Positions 19,657 to 29,010 are shown, counted from the first letter of the stretch. The stretch is 64,000 nt of DNA from Chitinophagales bacterium (GCA_041392475.1 JAWKLZ010000002.1:682001-746000), one strand, 5' to 3'. A program made the numbers and translations. Notes: generated by a model from the letters alone, not told the origin.

Positions 19657-19832
19657 TCAAAAAGGTAACATAATTGGAATGTAATTTGCCCTTAAATACC
19701 TGTCGCTTTTCATTTTTTTAGACTTCTAAACAATTATTTATCAAGTAAAAAGTATCTTTGGAATAAATTTATTTTTTTTATTTTTTTTCTCATTCTCATC
19801 AATGAATGTTACCTTTTAAGAAAAAAGTGTTC
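19644..19832. promoter_or_regulatory. Long inverted repeat and promoter region of the sigma factor gene
   Basis: A 28-nt segment (19644-19671) recurs as its imperfect reverse complement at 19806-19832, ending 5 bp before the sigma gene ATG. Shared core: ATGTTACCTTTT, then A/G-rich, then AGTGTTC. Between the arms is TATCTTTG (19753-19760), a good Bacteroidota -7 box. Confidence 0.45.
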
Positions 19833-19837
19833 TTCTA

Positions 19838-20422
19838 ATGGATAAAGAAAGTTTCACACATTTTTTGAAGCAGGCACATACCTATTGTATTCCTCGATTA
19901 ATAAAATTAACACATTCAAAAGCAGATGCAGAAGATGTTTTTATGGAATCAATACATCAATTTTGGCAAGATCTGCAAGACAATAAGGTAAAACATAAAG
20001 GGAATTTAAAAGCATTTATCTATATAAGTGCAAAAAATAAATGGCTCAATATACAAAGGAAGGAAAAAGGAGGAAAAAACAAAGTCTATTCAAAAGACAC
20101 TGAAACTATTGAATCTCTTGAGGATAATAAAAAAAAGACTTATAGCGATGAAAACTTTGATCCATTGATAAAAGCTGAAAACCAAGCAAACAAAAACTTA
20201 AAAGATGAAAATCGTAAAAAAGCGATGAATGAAGCAATGAAACAACTAGACAAAAAATGTCAATCATTGCTTATTGAATCTATTGCTCACAAAAAAAAGC
20301 TAAAAGACTTACAAAAATCTCTTGGTTTCGTAAGTATCAATGCTATTAAGATGGCAAAATCTCGATGTCGCAAAACTCTACTCCAAAAAATTGCAATCAT
20401 TCTAAATTCATCTAAAAACTAA
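19838..20422 (+). CDS. ECF-like sigma-70 family RNA polymerase sigma factor
   Basis: 194 residues. Region 2 is seen in LIKLTHSKADAEDVFMESIHQFWQDLQ and KAFIYISAKNKWLNIQRKE. A lysine-rich linker follows, then region 4 (MNEAMKQLDKKCQSLLIE...LKDLQKSLGFVSINAIKMAKSRCRKTLL). There is no region 3, which fits group 4. It is followed after 2 bp by a membrane protein, the usual place for an anti-sigma factor. This sigma class in Bacteroidota is often encoded near TPR-CHAT proteins. The inverted repeat reaching to its start codon suggests tight or autogenous control. Confidence 0.88.
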   Translation: MDKESFTHFLKQAHTYCIPRLIKLTHSKADAEDVFMESIHQFWQDLQDNKVKHKGNLKAFIYISAKNKWLNIQRKEKGGKNKVYSKDTETIESLEDNKKKTYSDENFDPLIKAENQANKNLKDENRKKAMNEAMKQLDKKCQSLLIESIAHKKKLKDLQKSLGFVSINAIKMAKSRCRKTLLQKIAIILNSSKN

Positions 20423-20424
20423 TT

Positions 20425-21198
20425 ATGATGATTAACGACAAAGATTTTTCACTATTAGAATCCTATTTAGAGGGCACAATGACTGGCGATGCCAAAATAT
20501 CTTTTGAAGAAAGGCTGAGAAAAGAAGAAGGTTTAAGTGAATACTTATCATTGATAATAGAATCAGATGCATTTCTTAAGGAGTTTGACAAGCAACAAAA
20601 AATTGAAGAATGGAAAAAGATTGTTCAAGACACTTCACCACAAACAGTTGAACCTACTAAATGGCTTCACACCATTCGCCATAATCCAATAGGTAAATAT
20701 GCCTTTAGAATTGCTGCAATGTTGTTGCTTTTTGTAGCCATTTATTGGTTTATTCCTGTTTCTTACAATTCACCCGAGCAGTTGGCCAGTCACTATTGGA
20801 GCGAAACCGCTAATTTTTCGTATGCAGATGCTCGTAGAGGGGATACTCCTAAAAATATAGAAAATACTGTCAAAAAAATATACGAGCTTCACGAAACTGG
20901 TGATTATAAAGCCGCTTTAAATGCTATTCAAGAATTGTCTGTATCGGATGAAAAAATGACTTTGTTAAAAGGTAGTTGCTATTACAACTTGGGAGAAACT
21001 GACAGTGCCATTCGTACTTTTCAGCAAATCATCACTTTACAAAACAGTTATACCGAGGATGAGGCAAAATGGTATTTGGCTCTCTCGTATCTAAAAAAAG
21101 GAGATGGCAAAATGGGTATAAAAGAACTCCAAGAAATTATAGATAGAAAACTATGGAATCATAAACTAGCAAAAGTGCTATTGAAAAAACTTTCGTAA
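20425..21198 (+). CDS. Single-pass membrane TPR protein, candidate anti-sigma factor
   Basis: 257 residues. The N-terminal cytoplasmic part (about 1-90, with LESYLEGTMTGDAKISFEERL, a zinc-free anti-sigma-like helix pattern) is followed by one membrane helix (about 93-112, AAMLLLFVAIYWFIPV). A periplasmic C-terminal domain has two or three TPR units (about 145-255; DYKAALNAIQEL, LLKGSCYYNLGETDSAIRTFQQI). It starts 2 bp after the sigma stop, so the two are translationally linked. The layout fits an anti-sigma factor with a periplasmic TPR sensor that could dock to the TPRs of the CHAT protease. Function is inferred. Confidence 0.65.
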   Translation: MMINDKDFSLLESYLEGTMTGDAKISFEERLRKEEGLSEYLSLIIESDAFLKEFDKQQKIEEWKKIVQDTSPQTVEPTKWLHTIRHNPIGKYAFRIAAMLLLFVAIYWFIPVSYNSPEQLASHYWSETANFSYADARRGDTPKNIENTVKKIYELHETGDYKAALNAIQELSVSDEKMTLLKGSCYYNLGETDSAIRTFQQIITLQNSYTEDEAKWYLALSYLKKGDGKMGIKELQEIIDRKLWNHKLAKVLLKKLS

Positions 21199-21236
21199 CA
21201 AAATCCTATTAAAAACTAACCAAATAATTTTTCATT

Positions 21237-21977
21237 CTACTGTTTATTTCTTTCTATCTGTGTCGTAAAAGTGTTGTATAAACCCATGACTATAAAATAA
21301 AGAATACTCCCTATTGAAGCGGCCATCCACCAAATATTCACTTCAGGATACAGCCATATAACCATTGCATTACTCACCATACACAGCACAGTATTCGCTA
21401 TGTTCAATACCATCATCTTAGAAGTTCGACTCGGATACAAGTATTTTATAGGCACAAAATGCAAAATCGCAAAGAACAAAATAAGCACTACATTCACCAT
21501 TGAAGGAAAGGTAAATACGAAGAAAAGATAATGTACTACAATATTCCACAACACGGGAAAACCTACAAAATGAAAATCATCGGAAACCATTCCAGGAGTT
21601 CCATAATAAAACGCTGATATAATCAACATAACCACTACACAAGGCATTCGCCAAGTTTCATCCACAATAGCTACTTCATAGAAAAAATAAGTTGGTATAA
21701 TGGCATAATTGGCAAAATCAATCACATAATCCATTGCCTTGCCATCAAAGTTTGGCAGCACCTTTTTGACCCGAAACAGCCGAGCAAAAGTCCCATCTAT
21801 CCCATCAATAATCAATGCTATCAACAACCACATCATTGCCTTTTGCCATTCATGTGCGCTGATAGCCACAATAGCCATAAATCCAGCTACTGCTCCAGAA
21901 GCAGTAAATGCTTGCACTGACCAAGCCAATGTCTTTTCTAATAATGTAAATTTGCTTGTGTTAGCAAGTGTATCCAT
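21237..21977 (-). CDS. pcs: Phosphatidylcholine synthase (CDP-diacylglycerol-choline type)
   Basis: 246 residues, about eight membrane helices. The CDP-alcohol phosphotransferase motif is present with Asp58, Asp61, Gly62, Ala65-Arg66, Gly79, Asp83 and Asp87. The 12-residue gap before Gly79 and the VLPNFDGKAMDYVIDF sequence are typical of bacterial Pcs rather than PgsA or PssA. The enzyme joins choline to CDP-diacylglycerol in one step to give phosphatidylcholine, so it needs choline from the environment. The gene is convergent with the sigma/anti-sigma pair and transcribed alone. Confidence 0.9.
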   Translation of the reverse strand: MDTLANTSKFTLLEKTLAWSVQAFTASGAVAGFMAIVAISAHEWQKAMMWLLIALIIDGIDGTFARLFRVKKVLPNFDGKAMDYVIDFANYAIIPTYFFYEVAIVDETWRMPCVVVMLIISAFYYGTPGMVSDDFHFVGFPVLWNIVVHYLFFVFTFPSMVNVVLILFFAILHFVPIKYLYPSRTSKMMVLNIANTVLCMVSNAMVIWLYPEVNIWWMAASIGSILYFIVMGLYNTFTTQIERNKQ

Positions 21978-22206
21978 TGTTTATAGTATGTGTTTCTGTA
22001 AGGCAAATAAAATATATATTTTACAATCATATTAAATTTGTCAATTTAAAAAGATTTTATTATCAAATGACAATATCAGAAATAAGATGTGACCCACCTT
22101 CAATTTTATGGTCTAAAGGTCACTGCTCTTTGTTAAGAAAACAAAGATGATTTCAAAAAATCTTGTTTCGAACATATCATCCCTATTAGTTAAAGTACTC
22201 TCTTTT

Positions 22207-22236
22207 GCCCATAGTCGTTTGGCTATGGGCTTTTAT
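22207..22236. terminator. Hairpin terminator GCCCATAG / CTATGGGC
   Basis: An 8-bp perfect stem with an 8-nt loop followed by TTTTATATT. It lies in the 289-bp gap between the pcs promoter side and the end of the M4 protease gene. It points rightward by its T-run. No rightward gene precedes it, so it could end a short unannotated transcript or act in both directions. Confidence 0.5.
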
Positions 22237-22266
22237 ATTAGAAACAACAAGTTAAATAATCAAAAC

Positions 22267-25200
22267 TTATTTCATATTCAATAATTGATATGTTTTCTGT
22301 GTAGTACCAACCTTCAATGTTAGCCAATACGTGCCTATCGGATAGTTGGTCAAGTCTATATTTTTAAGCACCTTCTTAGCCTGCTCCAAACGTTCAGTCA
22401 GGACCTCTTGTCCCATTAGGTTGCTAACCGTCCATACCACATTTTCAGGACGTACCAATTCTATTTGCAGTTGATAATTTCCGTCACTTGGATTGGGAAA
22501 AATCAACAAACTTTGAAGACCAGATTGTTCCTCCTCAATATCGGTTGCAAACAAGGAAAGATAGCCATTTTTGAATTCAGAATCATTACCCGCAGGGTTG
22601 GTAGTCGTCAGCGAAACATCAAAATTCCCTTGTGATTGGTAGGTGACAATTGGGTTTTGAAGATTAGAAGTTGCAGGGTTTCCTCCTTCAAAAGTCCAAG
22701 ACCAAGAGGTAGGAATATTCGTTGATTTGTCAAAGAAATTCACCGTTATAGGCACAGTTGCCTCCGTCACATTTGCCACAAAATCAGCTATTGGAGATTG
22801 ATAAGATCGACTTCCTTTGGCATACCACACAGGGAATTTGGCTTCTGTTACCAAAACAAATGCATTGCCCGAAGGCGTAATTTTATCAGCAGCCATTGGC
22901 ACTACTGCAATGATGGTATCGCCATTATTGATGGTACTGAAAGCCAAAGCATTGTCATTTGGAGAATAAGAAGGATAGTTGAGAATCGAATTGACAAATA
23001 TATCCTTGGTTTTTCCTGTTTCGGTATTGGCAGCCACCAAAGTATTATCGCCCGTAAAACTGTTGATATAATCAAAGCTGACAATGTGAGGTGAGTTTTT
23101 GGCATAAGTCGGATTTCCTACTTGCACACCATCAGGTAAAGAAGAAAACAGTTTGAAGATATTTCCATTGTCAAATCCGTTTTTGCTGTTGTCCCATACC
23201 TTCAATATGCCAATGTCCCAATAGTTTGTTTCTGATCCAAAATTACTACTCAAAAGATTCAGCGCATCATACAAAATATACTGCCCTGTTGGATCCCACT
23301 CAATAACATCCGCATATTGTGGCTCACTTTCGTCCACACCTTCCGCCGTTGAAGGATTGGAAAGCAGGTATTGTCTGGATTCGCCAGTCACCAAATCCTG
23401 CACATAAATAGATCGGTCAATAAAAATACTCACCAAAGCCACTTTTCGACCATCAGGCGAAATCGCCACATTGTCCCATTCAGCAGTTTCACTAATTTGC
23501 TGTGGGCCAGTGCTACCATTCAAAGACAATTCATACACATGCTTGTCGTCAGATACGAAATAGCCAGTCGTCCCATTTTCTTCCACACTCGGTTTTCTGA
23601 TTGCAGGAAAAGCATCCGTAGTCAATGCCTTAAAACTTTGAAGTTCATTAGAAGTATTGAGCAGCATATCATATATAGCATTGGGATCACCATTTGAGGC
23701 ATCCATCACCACCATGTGGTTTTCACCTTGCACGGCGGGCAAATCTATTTCGTAGTCCGTCACATCTCCTCCTTCTCCCACTTCTTCATTTTCATTGAAG
23801 ATACCTACCTGGTCAAAAGCTGAACGGGCTGCACTCACTTCCGCAGCATTGTCGCCATAAATATCCTTTGCCGCTTTCACAACCGCCAATCTTGCGTCAA
23901 TGAACTGAGAGGATTGTGTCAAATAATTCGCCAAAGCATGATAATACACTCGTTCTGCTTTGGGTCTTCCGACTTGTGTAGCAAACAAATAAAAAGCCCT
24001 GTTTGGAATACCACTATTGATATGAACACCGCCATTGTCCGCAGAAGTATTGCGGTATTCAGACATATGCTTTGGTTGCCAACCATTTTGATTGGGTGAT
24101 GCACCATTATTCGGATTCGACATACTCCTCAAAGCTCCAGAAGGAAACACGCTCGGATTCACAATATCTTCGCCCAATGTCCAGTCATCATCGTCAATCA
24201 ACACTCCAAATACATCTGCAAAGGACTCATTCAATGCACCTGATTGATTCTGATACACCAAGTTAGCCGTGTTTTGAATTACACCATGTGTCATCTCGTG
24301 TCCTGCCACATCAAGAGATTTTGCCAAAGGCGCATTGAAGGCAGTTTGACCACTTCCGTACCCCATAAAATAACCATTCCAAAAAGCGTTGTCCATTCCT
24401 CCTCCATCATTTTCTGCAATGTTGATAATAGATATTATCGTTCCGTTTTTTCCATTAAGTGAATTTCTTTGATGTTTTTCCAAAAAATACTGATAGCAAA
24501 CCGACGCATTGTAGTGTGCTGACACCGCTGTTCTTTGGGTATTCCAGTTGTTATTGGTAGATGTGACATGCTCCAATTGGGAATTGATGCTGCCCAGAGG
24601 GTTGTTTCTCAAATCCAATGTCAAAATCCCACCCACAGGATCATCGGGTAGTTGTGATTGATTGGCAACATACATTGGGCGTTGAGTGTCCAACATAAAA
24701 TAGGTGTTGCCAATCTGATAGGTATTCAAACTCCTGTTGACTCCCTTCAGATCTTGCGCTGTTGCATTCGTAGGGCCATCCTTGCAGATATGCTGAAATT
24801 TGTGCAACACCTCCCCTGTCTCGGCATCCACAAAATATTCCCAACGGTCTGATAAACTGGCAAAGTAAAGAACCTGCCATGCCAATCGTTGCTTTTTTTG
24901 GTGCGGGTAGATTACTAAGTTTATCACCTGATCTTCATAGTGAATCAATTCTTTGGCTCGTTCCGACAATACTTCAATTTGAGTAAAAGTCTGCAGATTA
25001 GCTTCAACGGTTTCCAAGGCTATTGCAGGTGAAATTTTTGCTTCCACACTTTGCAGCGAAGGGGTTGTTTCGTAGCGACCATTGAAGGCTTCAACACCTG
25101 TTTCGTTCAAATGCACAACTACATCGCTTCCCCAAACAGGTATTCCCTGATATTGCTGCGACAATCGAACATGTGTTTTGCCCAGCACATCATTTTCTAC

Positions 25201-25686
25201 ACTTTTCACTTTGAATTCTGCTGAAGGATTGTTTATTTGAAGTAAATCCTTGTAGGTGTTCATAAAATTGTATGCCGCTTCTGTTTTGGTAGCCGCACTA
25301 CTTTTGTATAAATCAACGGGATGGAGATTTTTACCACTGATGAAATACGGGGTATTGTTTCGGTTAGAAAAATTGATTTTCATAGACTTATCTACTTCCT
25401 TCAATACCTCTACCTGCTGTTCTACCTTTTCGGGTAAAAAATGCAAAGTTTTGAACTTCAATTCTTTTTTAACCAGTTCTTGCGGTTTTTTCTCTGTATG
25501 GCTATTGAGAAATGAAGGCTTCAAAAGGAGTTGTGAATTTGTAGTTTTTGCTATTTTTTTCAATCCTTTTTTAGCAGTAATATCCATTGAAGTAGATTGT
25601 GCAACAGCTTCTCCTTTCATAAGAAAAAAGACTGCAATAAGAAATAAAACTTTATTAATCAAATAGTTAAAATATGATTTTTTCAT
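22267..25686 (-). CDS. Secreted M4 (thermolysin-type) metalloprotease with PKD and T9SS domain
   Basis: 1139 residues. A signal peptide (FLIAVFFLMKGEAVAQ) is followed by an FTP/PepSY propeptide (about 85-300), then the M4 catalytic domain with HEMTH at residues 463-467 and the downstream zinc ligand in NESFADVFG. A WD40/TolB-like propeller region covers about 680-980 (PDGRKVALVS, WDPTGQYILYD). Then come a PKD domain (about 990-1060, SWSWTFEGGNPATS) and a T9SS type A sorting domain (LLIFPNPSDGNYQLQI). It should be exported and activated outside the cell to degrade proteins. Length is more than double that of thermolysin because of the accessory domains. Confidence 0.94.
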   Translation of the reverse strand: MKKSYFNYLINKVLFLIAVFFLMKGEAVAQSTSMDITAKKGLKKIAKTTNSQLLLKPSFLNSHTEKKPQELVKKELKFKTLHFLPEKVEQQVEVLKEVDKSMKINFSNRNNTPYFISGKNLHPVDLYKSSAATKTEAAYNFMNTYKDLLQINNPSAEFKVKSVENDVLGKTHVRLSQQYQGIPVWGSDVVVHLNETGVEAFNGRYETTPSLQSVEAKISPAIALETVEANLQTFTQIEVLSERAKELIHYEDQVINLVIYPHQKKQRLAWQVLYFASLSDRWEYFVDAETGEVLHKFQHICKDGPTNATAQDLKGVNRSLNTYQIGNTYFMLDTQRPMYVANQSQLPDDPVGGILTLDLRNNPLGSINSQLEHVTSTNNNWNTQRTAVSAHYNASVCYQYFLEKHQRNSLNGKNGTIISIINIAENDGGGMDNAFWNGYFMGYGSGQTAFNAPLAKSLDVAGHEMTHGVIQNTANLVYQNQSGALNESFADVFGVLIDDDDWTLGEDIVNPSVFPSGALRSMSNPNNGASPNQNGWQPKHMSEYRNTSADNGGVHINSGIPNRAFYLFATQVGRPKAERVYYHALANYLTQSSQFIDARLAVVKAAKDIYGDNAAEVSAARSAFDQVGIFNENEEVGEGGDVTDYEIDLPAVQGENHMVVMDASNGDPNAIYDMLLNTSNELQSFKALTTDAFPAIRKPSVEENGTTGYFVSDDKHVYELSLNGSTGPQQISETAEWDNVAISPDGRKVALVSIFIDRSIYVQDLVTGESRQYLLSNPSTAEGVDESEPQYADVIEWDPTGQYILYDALNLLSSNFGSETNYWDIGILKVWDNSKNGFDNGNIFKLFSSLPDGVQVGNPTYAKNSPHIVSFDYINSFTGDNTLVAANTETGKTKDIFVNSILNYPSYSPNDNALAFSTINNGDTIIAVVPMAADKITPSGNAFVLVTEAKFPVWYAKGSRSYQSPIADFVANVTEATVPITVNFFDKSTNIPTSWSWTFEGGNPATSNLQNPIVTYQSQGNFDVSLTTTNPAGNDSEFKNGYLSLFATDIEEEQSGLQSLLIFPNPSDGNYQLQIELVRPENVVWTVSNLMGQEVLTERLEQAKKVLKNIDLTNYPIGTYWLTLKVGTTQKTYQLLNMK

Positions 25687-25776
25687 GGTCTGATAGGTTT
25701 TAATTTTATTTTAGGATGATTTAGGAAATCATTCATTGAAGTTACGCTTAATTTCTGAGCTTGTGCTTTGCTTTCG

Positions 25777-26268
25777 TCATTGTTTGTCGTTTTCTATTTG
25801 TTGCACCCACTCCAATACGGTATTGTGGTAGGTTTTGATTGCTGCATCTATTTTGTGGTCATTAGGTTCGCCCCATAAAATGGTGTTTTTAATGCTATCT
25901 CCTTGTTCGATGGTGATGAACCAATTCATATTCCCCGGATAGTTAAACGAAATTCCCTTCAATTGTAGGCTGTCCAAACCTTCGTGAATTTGCTTCAATT
26001 GTTCTTCACTTACCCTACTCAAAGATATTGTATCTGCATCCTTCGATGGCATACCATAGGTCTTAGTGATTTGTCCATCTGTTGCGATGATGTATTGAGT
26101 GACTGCCCCTGTAAAGCCCCCACCATGCCCTACTATCACTGTTTCAGCATATTCGGTTGCCATTATATCTCCCGTTTTTTTCATGTTTTGTTTATTGCTA
26201 CAAGACATCCAAAAACAAATGTTCAACAAAAAACAAATACTGCCAAACTGATAAAAAAATGCTTTCAT
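25777..26268 (-). CDS. Predicted lipoprotein of unknown function
   Basis: 163 residues. The start MKAFFYQFGSICFLLNICFWMSC shows a hydrophobic leader and a lipobox-like cysteine at about residue 23, so a lipid-anchored envelope protein is likely. The rest (VIVGHGGGFTGAVTQYIIATDGQI, NMNWFITIEQGD) forms a compact beta-rich domain seen in small Bacteroidota lipoproteins. I cannot assign a function. It is 90 bp downstream of the M4 protease start on the same strand, so it would be transcribed ahead of it. Confidence 0.6.
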   Translation of the reverse strand: MKAFFYQFGSICFLLNICFWMSCSNKQNMKKTGDIMATEYAETVIVGHGGGFTGAVTQYIIATDGQITKTYGMPSKDADTISLSRVSEEQLKQIHEGLDSLQLKGISFNYPGNMNWFITIEQGDSIKNTILWGEPNDHKIDAAIKTYHNTVLEWVQQIENDKQ

Positions 26269-26392
26269 AGAGGTTATTTCAAGATTGTGTTAGATTAAGA
26301 TACGACAATTTAGGGAAAATATAGATTTTGAAAAAATTTTAATAACAGCTACCTTTAAGTGAAACTTAAAAATTCAAAATAATTTCCTTGCT

Positions 26393-27040
26393 ATGGCAAA
26401 ATTTTTAGGCACTTTGCTTGCTATTATTATAGGTGTATTGATTGGCGGATATTTCATGTATCAGATGACCGATTTGGACTTGAAGCCCGAAATTCATTCT
26501 GAACAAGAATCTCAGGTGATTTTGGAGAAAATCAAAAAGGTTTTCAAGATTGTGGTCGTTGAAGGAGAGTTTGCCGATGTATTTCGCTACCAAGACTTTT
26601 ACGGTTTTGATTTGCCAGGCTTTCGAAAAACGGCTATTTTGAAGGTCAAAGCCAAGGTATCGGTGGGTTATGACCTCGAACAACTCAAAATCAATTTTGA
26701 CCACACCAATCGAATCATTTACATCGAAAACCTACCTGAGCCAGAAATCATTGCGATTGATCCCGACATCAGTTACTTCAATTTGGACGATGGCATCTTC
26801 AATAGTTTTGACGAAGCGACGCTTACCAAACTCAACAAAACGGCCAAAGATACCATCCGCAGCACTGCCCTCAAAAGTAGTCTTATTTCTGCTGCTCGCT
26901 CTCAAGCCATCGAAATGCTGGACATGATTACGGGGGTAGCCAGAGAAAGTGGCTGGAAAGTCGAAATGGGTACACCTGAAATGCCTATTGATGGGAAATT
27001 GGAGGAATTGGAGCAAGAACGGAAAATTCCAGTAAAATGA
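26393..27040 (+). CDS. DUF4230 domain membrane-anchored protein
   Basis: 215 residues. One N-terminal membrane helix (LGTLLAIIIGVLIGGYFMY) is followed by the DUF4230 pattern: EKIKKVFKIVVVEGEFADVF, KAKVSVGYDLEQLKI, IDPDISYFNLDDGIFNSF and an AARSQAIEML helix. Function of the family is unknown. Its stop overlaps the start of the next gene by 4 bp. Confidence 0.85.
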   Translation: MAKFLGTLLAIIIGVLIGGYFMYQMTDLDLKPEIHSEQESQVILEKIKKVFKIVVVEGEFADVFRYQDFYGFDLPGFRKTAILKVKAKVSVGYDLEQLKINFDHTNRIIYIENLPEPEIIAIDPDISYFNLDDGIFNSFDEATLTKLNKTAKDTIRSTALKSSLISAARSQAIEMLDMITGVARESGWKVEMGTPEMPIDGKLEELEQERKIPVK

Positions 27041-27369
27041 AACGAAAACATGTTTACTTGCTTTTATCAATACTAGGAATTTCTTGTACTTGGTACTACA
27101 ATATCCAATTTTTCCTGACCGAGGCAGATACTTCAATGACAAATTTCATTGCCTTGACTGTCACTACTTTTCCCGCCAAATCCATTGCTATGGATATCTC
27201 TGTAGTTGCAATAGCCTTTTTTGTGTGGTACATTCCAGAGTCTATCCACCTCAAAATCAAATATTGGTGGATTTTTATACCGCTTACTTTTTTGATTGCC
27301 TTGGCTTTCGCTTTTCCACTTTTTCTATATGTTCGAGAAGTTAAGATAGAGAAAATTCAAAATGGATAG
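27037..27369 (+). CDS. DUF2834-like small membrane protein
   Basis: 110 residues with three predicted membrane helices (YLLLSILGISCTWYYNIQFF; DISVVAIAFFVWYI; WWIFIPLTFLIALAFAFPLFLYV), arranged as in DUF2834. Translationally coupled to the DUF4230 gene by an ATGA overlap. Function unknown. Confidence 0.7.
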   Translation: MKRKHVYLLLSILGISCTWYYNIQFFLTEADTSMTNFIALTVTTFPAKSIAMDISVVAIAFFVWYIPESIHLKIKYWWIFIPLTFLIALAFAFPLFLYVREVKIEKIQNG

Positions 27370-27388
27370 TTAAGCAGAATTTCAATGC

Positions 27389-28465
27389 CTACACAAACGG
27401 CACTTTCGCCACCTTCGCCAAAACTTGCTTGTTTCGAATCTGAATAAGTATCTCCGAACCAATAGTGCGTTTGTCAAAAGGAACATAGCCCAATGCCACC
27501 GACTCTTTGAGCATAGGCGATTGTGTGCCAGAAGTCACCTCACCAATTGTATTTCCCTCGGCATCCACAATTGGATAACCATGTCGAGCAATTCCTCTTT
27601 CTTGCAATACAAAGCCGACCAATCGTCGCTTCAAACCTTCTGATTTTTGCTGCAACAAAGCCTCTTTTGCATCAAAATCTTTTGAGAACTTCGTAATCCA
27701 AGCCAAGCCTGCTTCGAGCGGAGTCGTTGTTTCGTCAATATCGTTGCCGTACAAACAGAAGCCCTTCTCCAATCGCAACGTATCTCTTGCACCCAAGCCA
27801 ATCGGCTGCAAACCATACTCCTGACCTGCTTCCATAATTGCGTTCCAAATTGCAGCACTGTGTTCATCCTCAAAATAAATCTCAAAACCTCCCGAACCTG
27901 TGTAACCCGTTGCAGAAACCAACACATTTTCGACACCTGCAAAAGTTCCTTTTTCAAATGTGTAATACTCCATTGAAGCCAAATCCATCCCTGTCAAACT
28001 TTGCAGAGCATCTACTGCTTTCGGCCCTTGTACAGCCAAAAGAGAAGTGCGAGGTGAAATGTCAATTAATTCCACATTCTCCGTTTTGTGCTGCTCAATC
28101 CAATTCCAATCTTTTTCGATATTCGACGCATTGACCACCAGCATATAACCGTTCTCTTGTAAATAATAGACCAACATATCGTCCACAATTCCACCATCAG
28201 GCTGCAATAAGCACGAATATTGCACCTTGCCAATCTTCAATGCCGCTGCATCGTTGCTACTAATTCGTTGAATCAATGCCAAAGCCCCTTCTCCACGCAC
28301 AATAAATTGCCCCATGTGCGACACATCAAACATTCCAACTCGCTCTCGCACACAGACATGTTCATCTGTAATGCTGCTATAACTAATGGGCATATTGTAT
28401 CCTGCAAAAGGAGCCATTTTAGCTCCTAATTCTATGTGAATGTTTGTAAAACCTGTTGTTTTCAT
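27389..28465 (-). CDS. gcvT: Aminomethyltransferase (glycine cleavage T protein)
   Basis: 358 residues. Conserved T-protein blocks are FAGYNMPISYSSITDEHVCVRERVGMFDVSHMGQ at the N-terminus, LVVNASNIEKD, TGYTGSGGFEIYF, GLGARDTLRLEKGFCLYG and a GCV_T C-terminal domain with GEVTSGTQSP. It transfers the methylene group from the aminomethyl-lipoyl H protein to tetrahydrofolate. gcvH and gcvP are not in the window. The gene is convergent with the DUF2834 gene. Confidence 0.97.
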   Translation of the reverse strand: MKTTGFTNIHIELGAKMAPFAGYNMPISYSSITDEHVCVRERVGMFDVSHMGQFIVRGEGALALIQRISSNDAAALKIGKVQYSCLLQPDGGIVDDMLVYYLQENGYMLVVNASNIEKDWNWIEQHKTENVELIDISPRTSLLAVQGPKAVDALQSLTGMDLASMEYYTFEKGTFAGVENVLVSATGYTGSGGFEIYFEDEHSAAIWNAIMEAGQEYGLQPIGLGARDTLRLEKGFCLYGNDIDETTTPLEAGLAWITKFSKDFDAKEALLQQKSEGLKRRLVGFVLQERGIARHGYPIVDAEGNTIGEVTSGTQSPMLKESVALGYVPFDKRTIGSEILIQIRNKQVLAKVAKVPFV

Positions 28466-28626
28466 ATCATTATACTTTATTAATTACTAAAAAAACAAGA
28501 ATATTGTTAATGCCGAACAAAATAAACAATATTCAGAAATCGCTGTTACAATGAAAGGTTGCTTTTAATTTGCTGCAAATATATGTCCACGTTCTTGCAA
28601 TTTCACCTGATTAGGTACTAAAAAAA

Positions 28627-28658
28627 TTTGCACAATGTTAAAAAAGCATCTACATTTG
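28627..28658 (+). promoter_or_regulatory. Promoter of the HU gene
   Basis: A TTTG -33 element (28627-28630) and TACATTTG -7 element (28651-28658) are separated by 20 bp, an excellent match to the Bacteroidota primary sigma consensus. Start of transcription is expected near 28665, about 40 nt before the ATG. Confidence 0.75.
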
Positions 28659-28705
28659 TCGTTTATCAAAATTTATTCCTTTAATCCTATTAAATTATCA
28701 TATTC

Positions 28706-28984
28706 ATGAACAAAGGACAATTAGTTGACAAGATAGCAGAAGATGCGGGTTTAACCAAAAAACAAGCTGCGGCTGCATTAGAAGCAGTAGTTAGTGCTGT
28801 AAAAGGTGCTTTAACCGATGGTGACAAAGTTTCATTAGTAGGTTTTGGAACTTGGAGTTCTGTTCACCGCCCTGAGCGCATGGGTGTTGATCCACAGAAT
28901 CCTAAAGGACCTAAAAGACAGTATCCTGCAAAAAACGTGGTTAAATTCAAACCAGGTAAAGACTTGGAAGGCGCAGTAAACTAA
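28706..28984 (+). CDS. HU-family DNA-binding protein
   Basis: 92 residues. Start MNKGQLVDKIAEDAGLTKKQAAAALEAV, arm GFGTWSSVHRPERMGVDPQNP and KFKPGKDLEGAVN are characteristic of HU. A nucleoid protein that bends DNA as a dimer. Single gene with its own promoter and terminator. Confidence 0.95.
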   Translation: MNKGQLVDKIAEDAGLTKKQAAAALEAVVSAVKGALTDGDKVSLVGFGTWSSVHRPERMGVDPQNPKGPKRQYPAKNVVKFKPGKDLEGAVN

Positions 28985-29010
28985 TACAGCTAACCTTATA
29001 AGATTTCATA

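Noticed and set aside
22071..22206. Possible tRNA or short RNA gene before the hairpin at 22207
   Set aside because: No cloverleaf, no T-arm GTTC-like motif and no promoter; only the hairpin itself can be supported.
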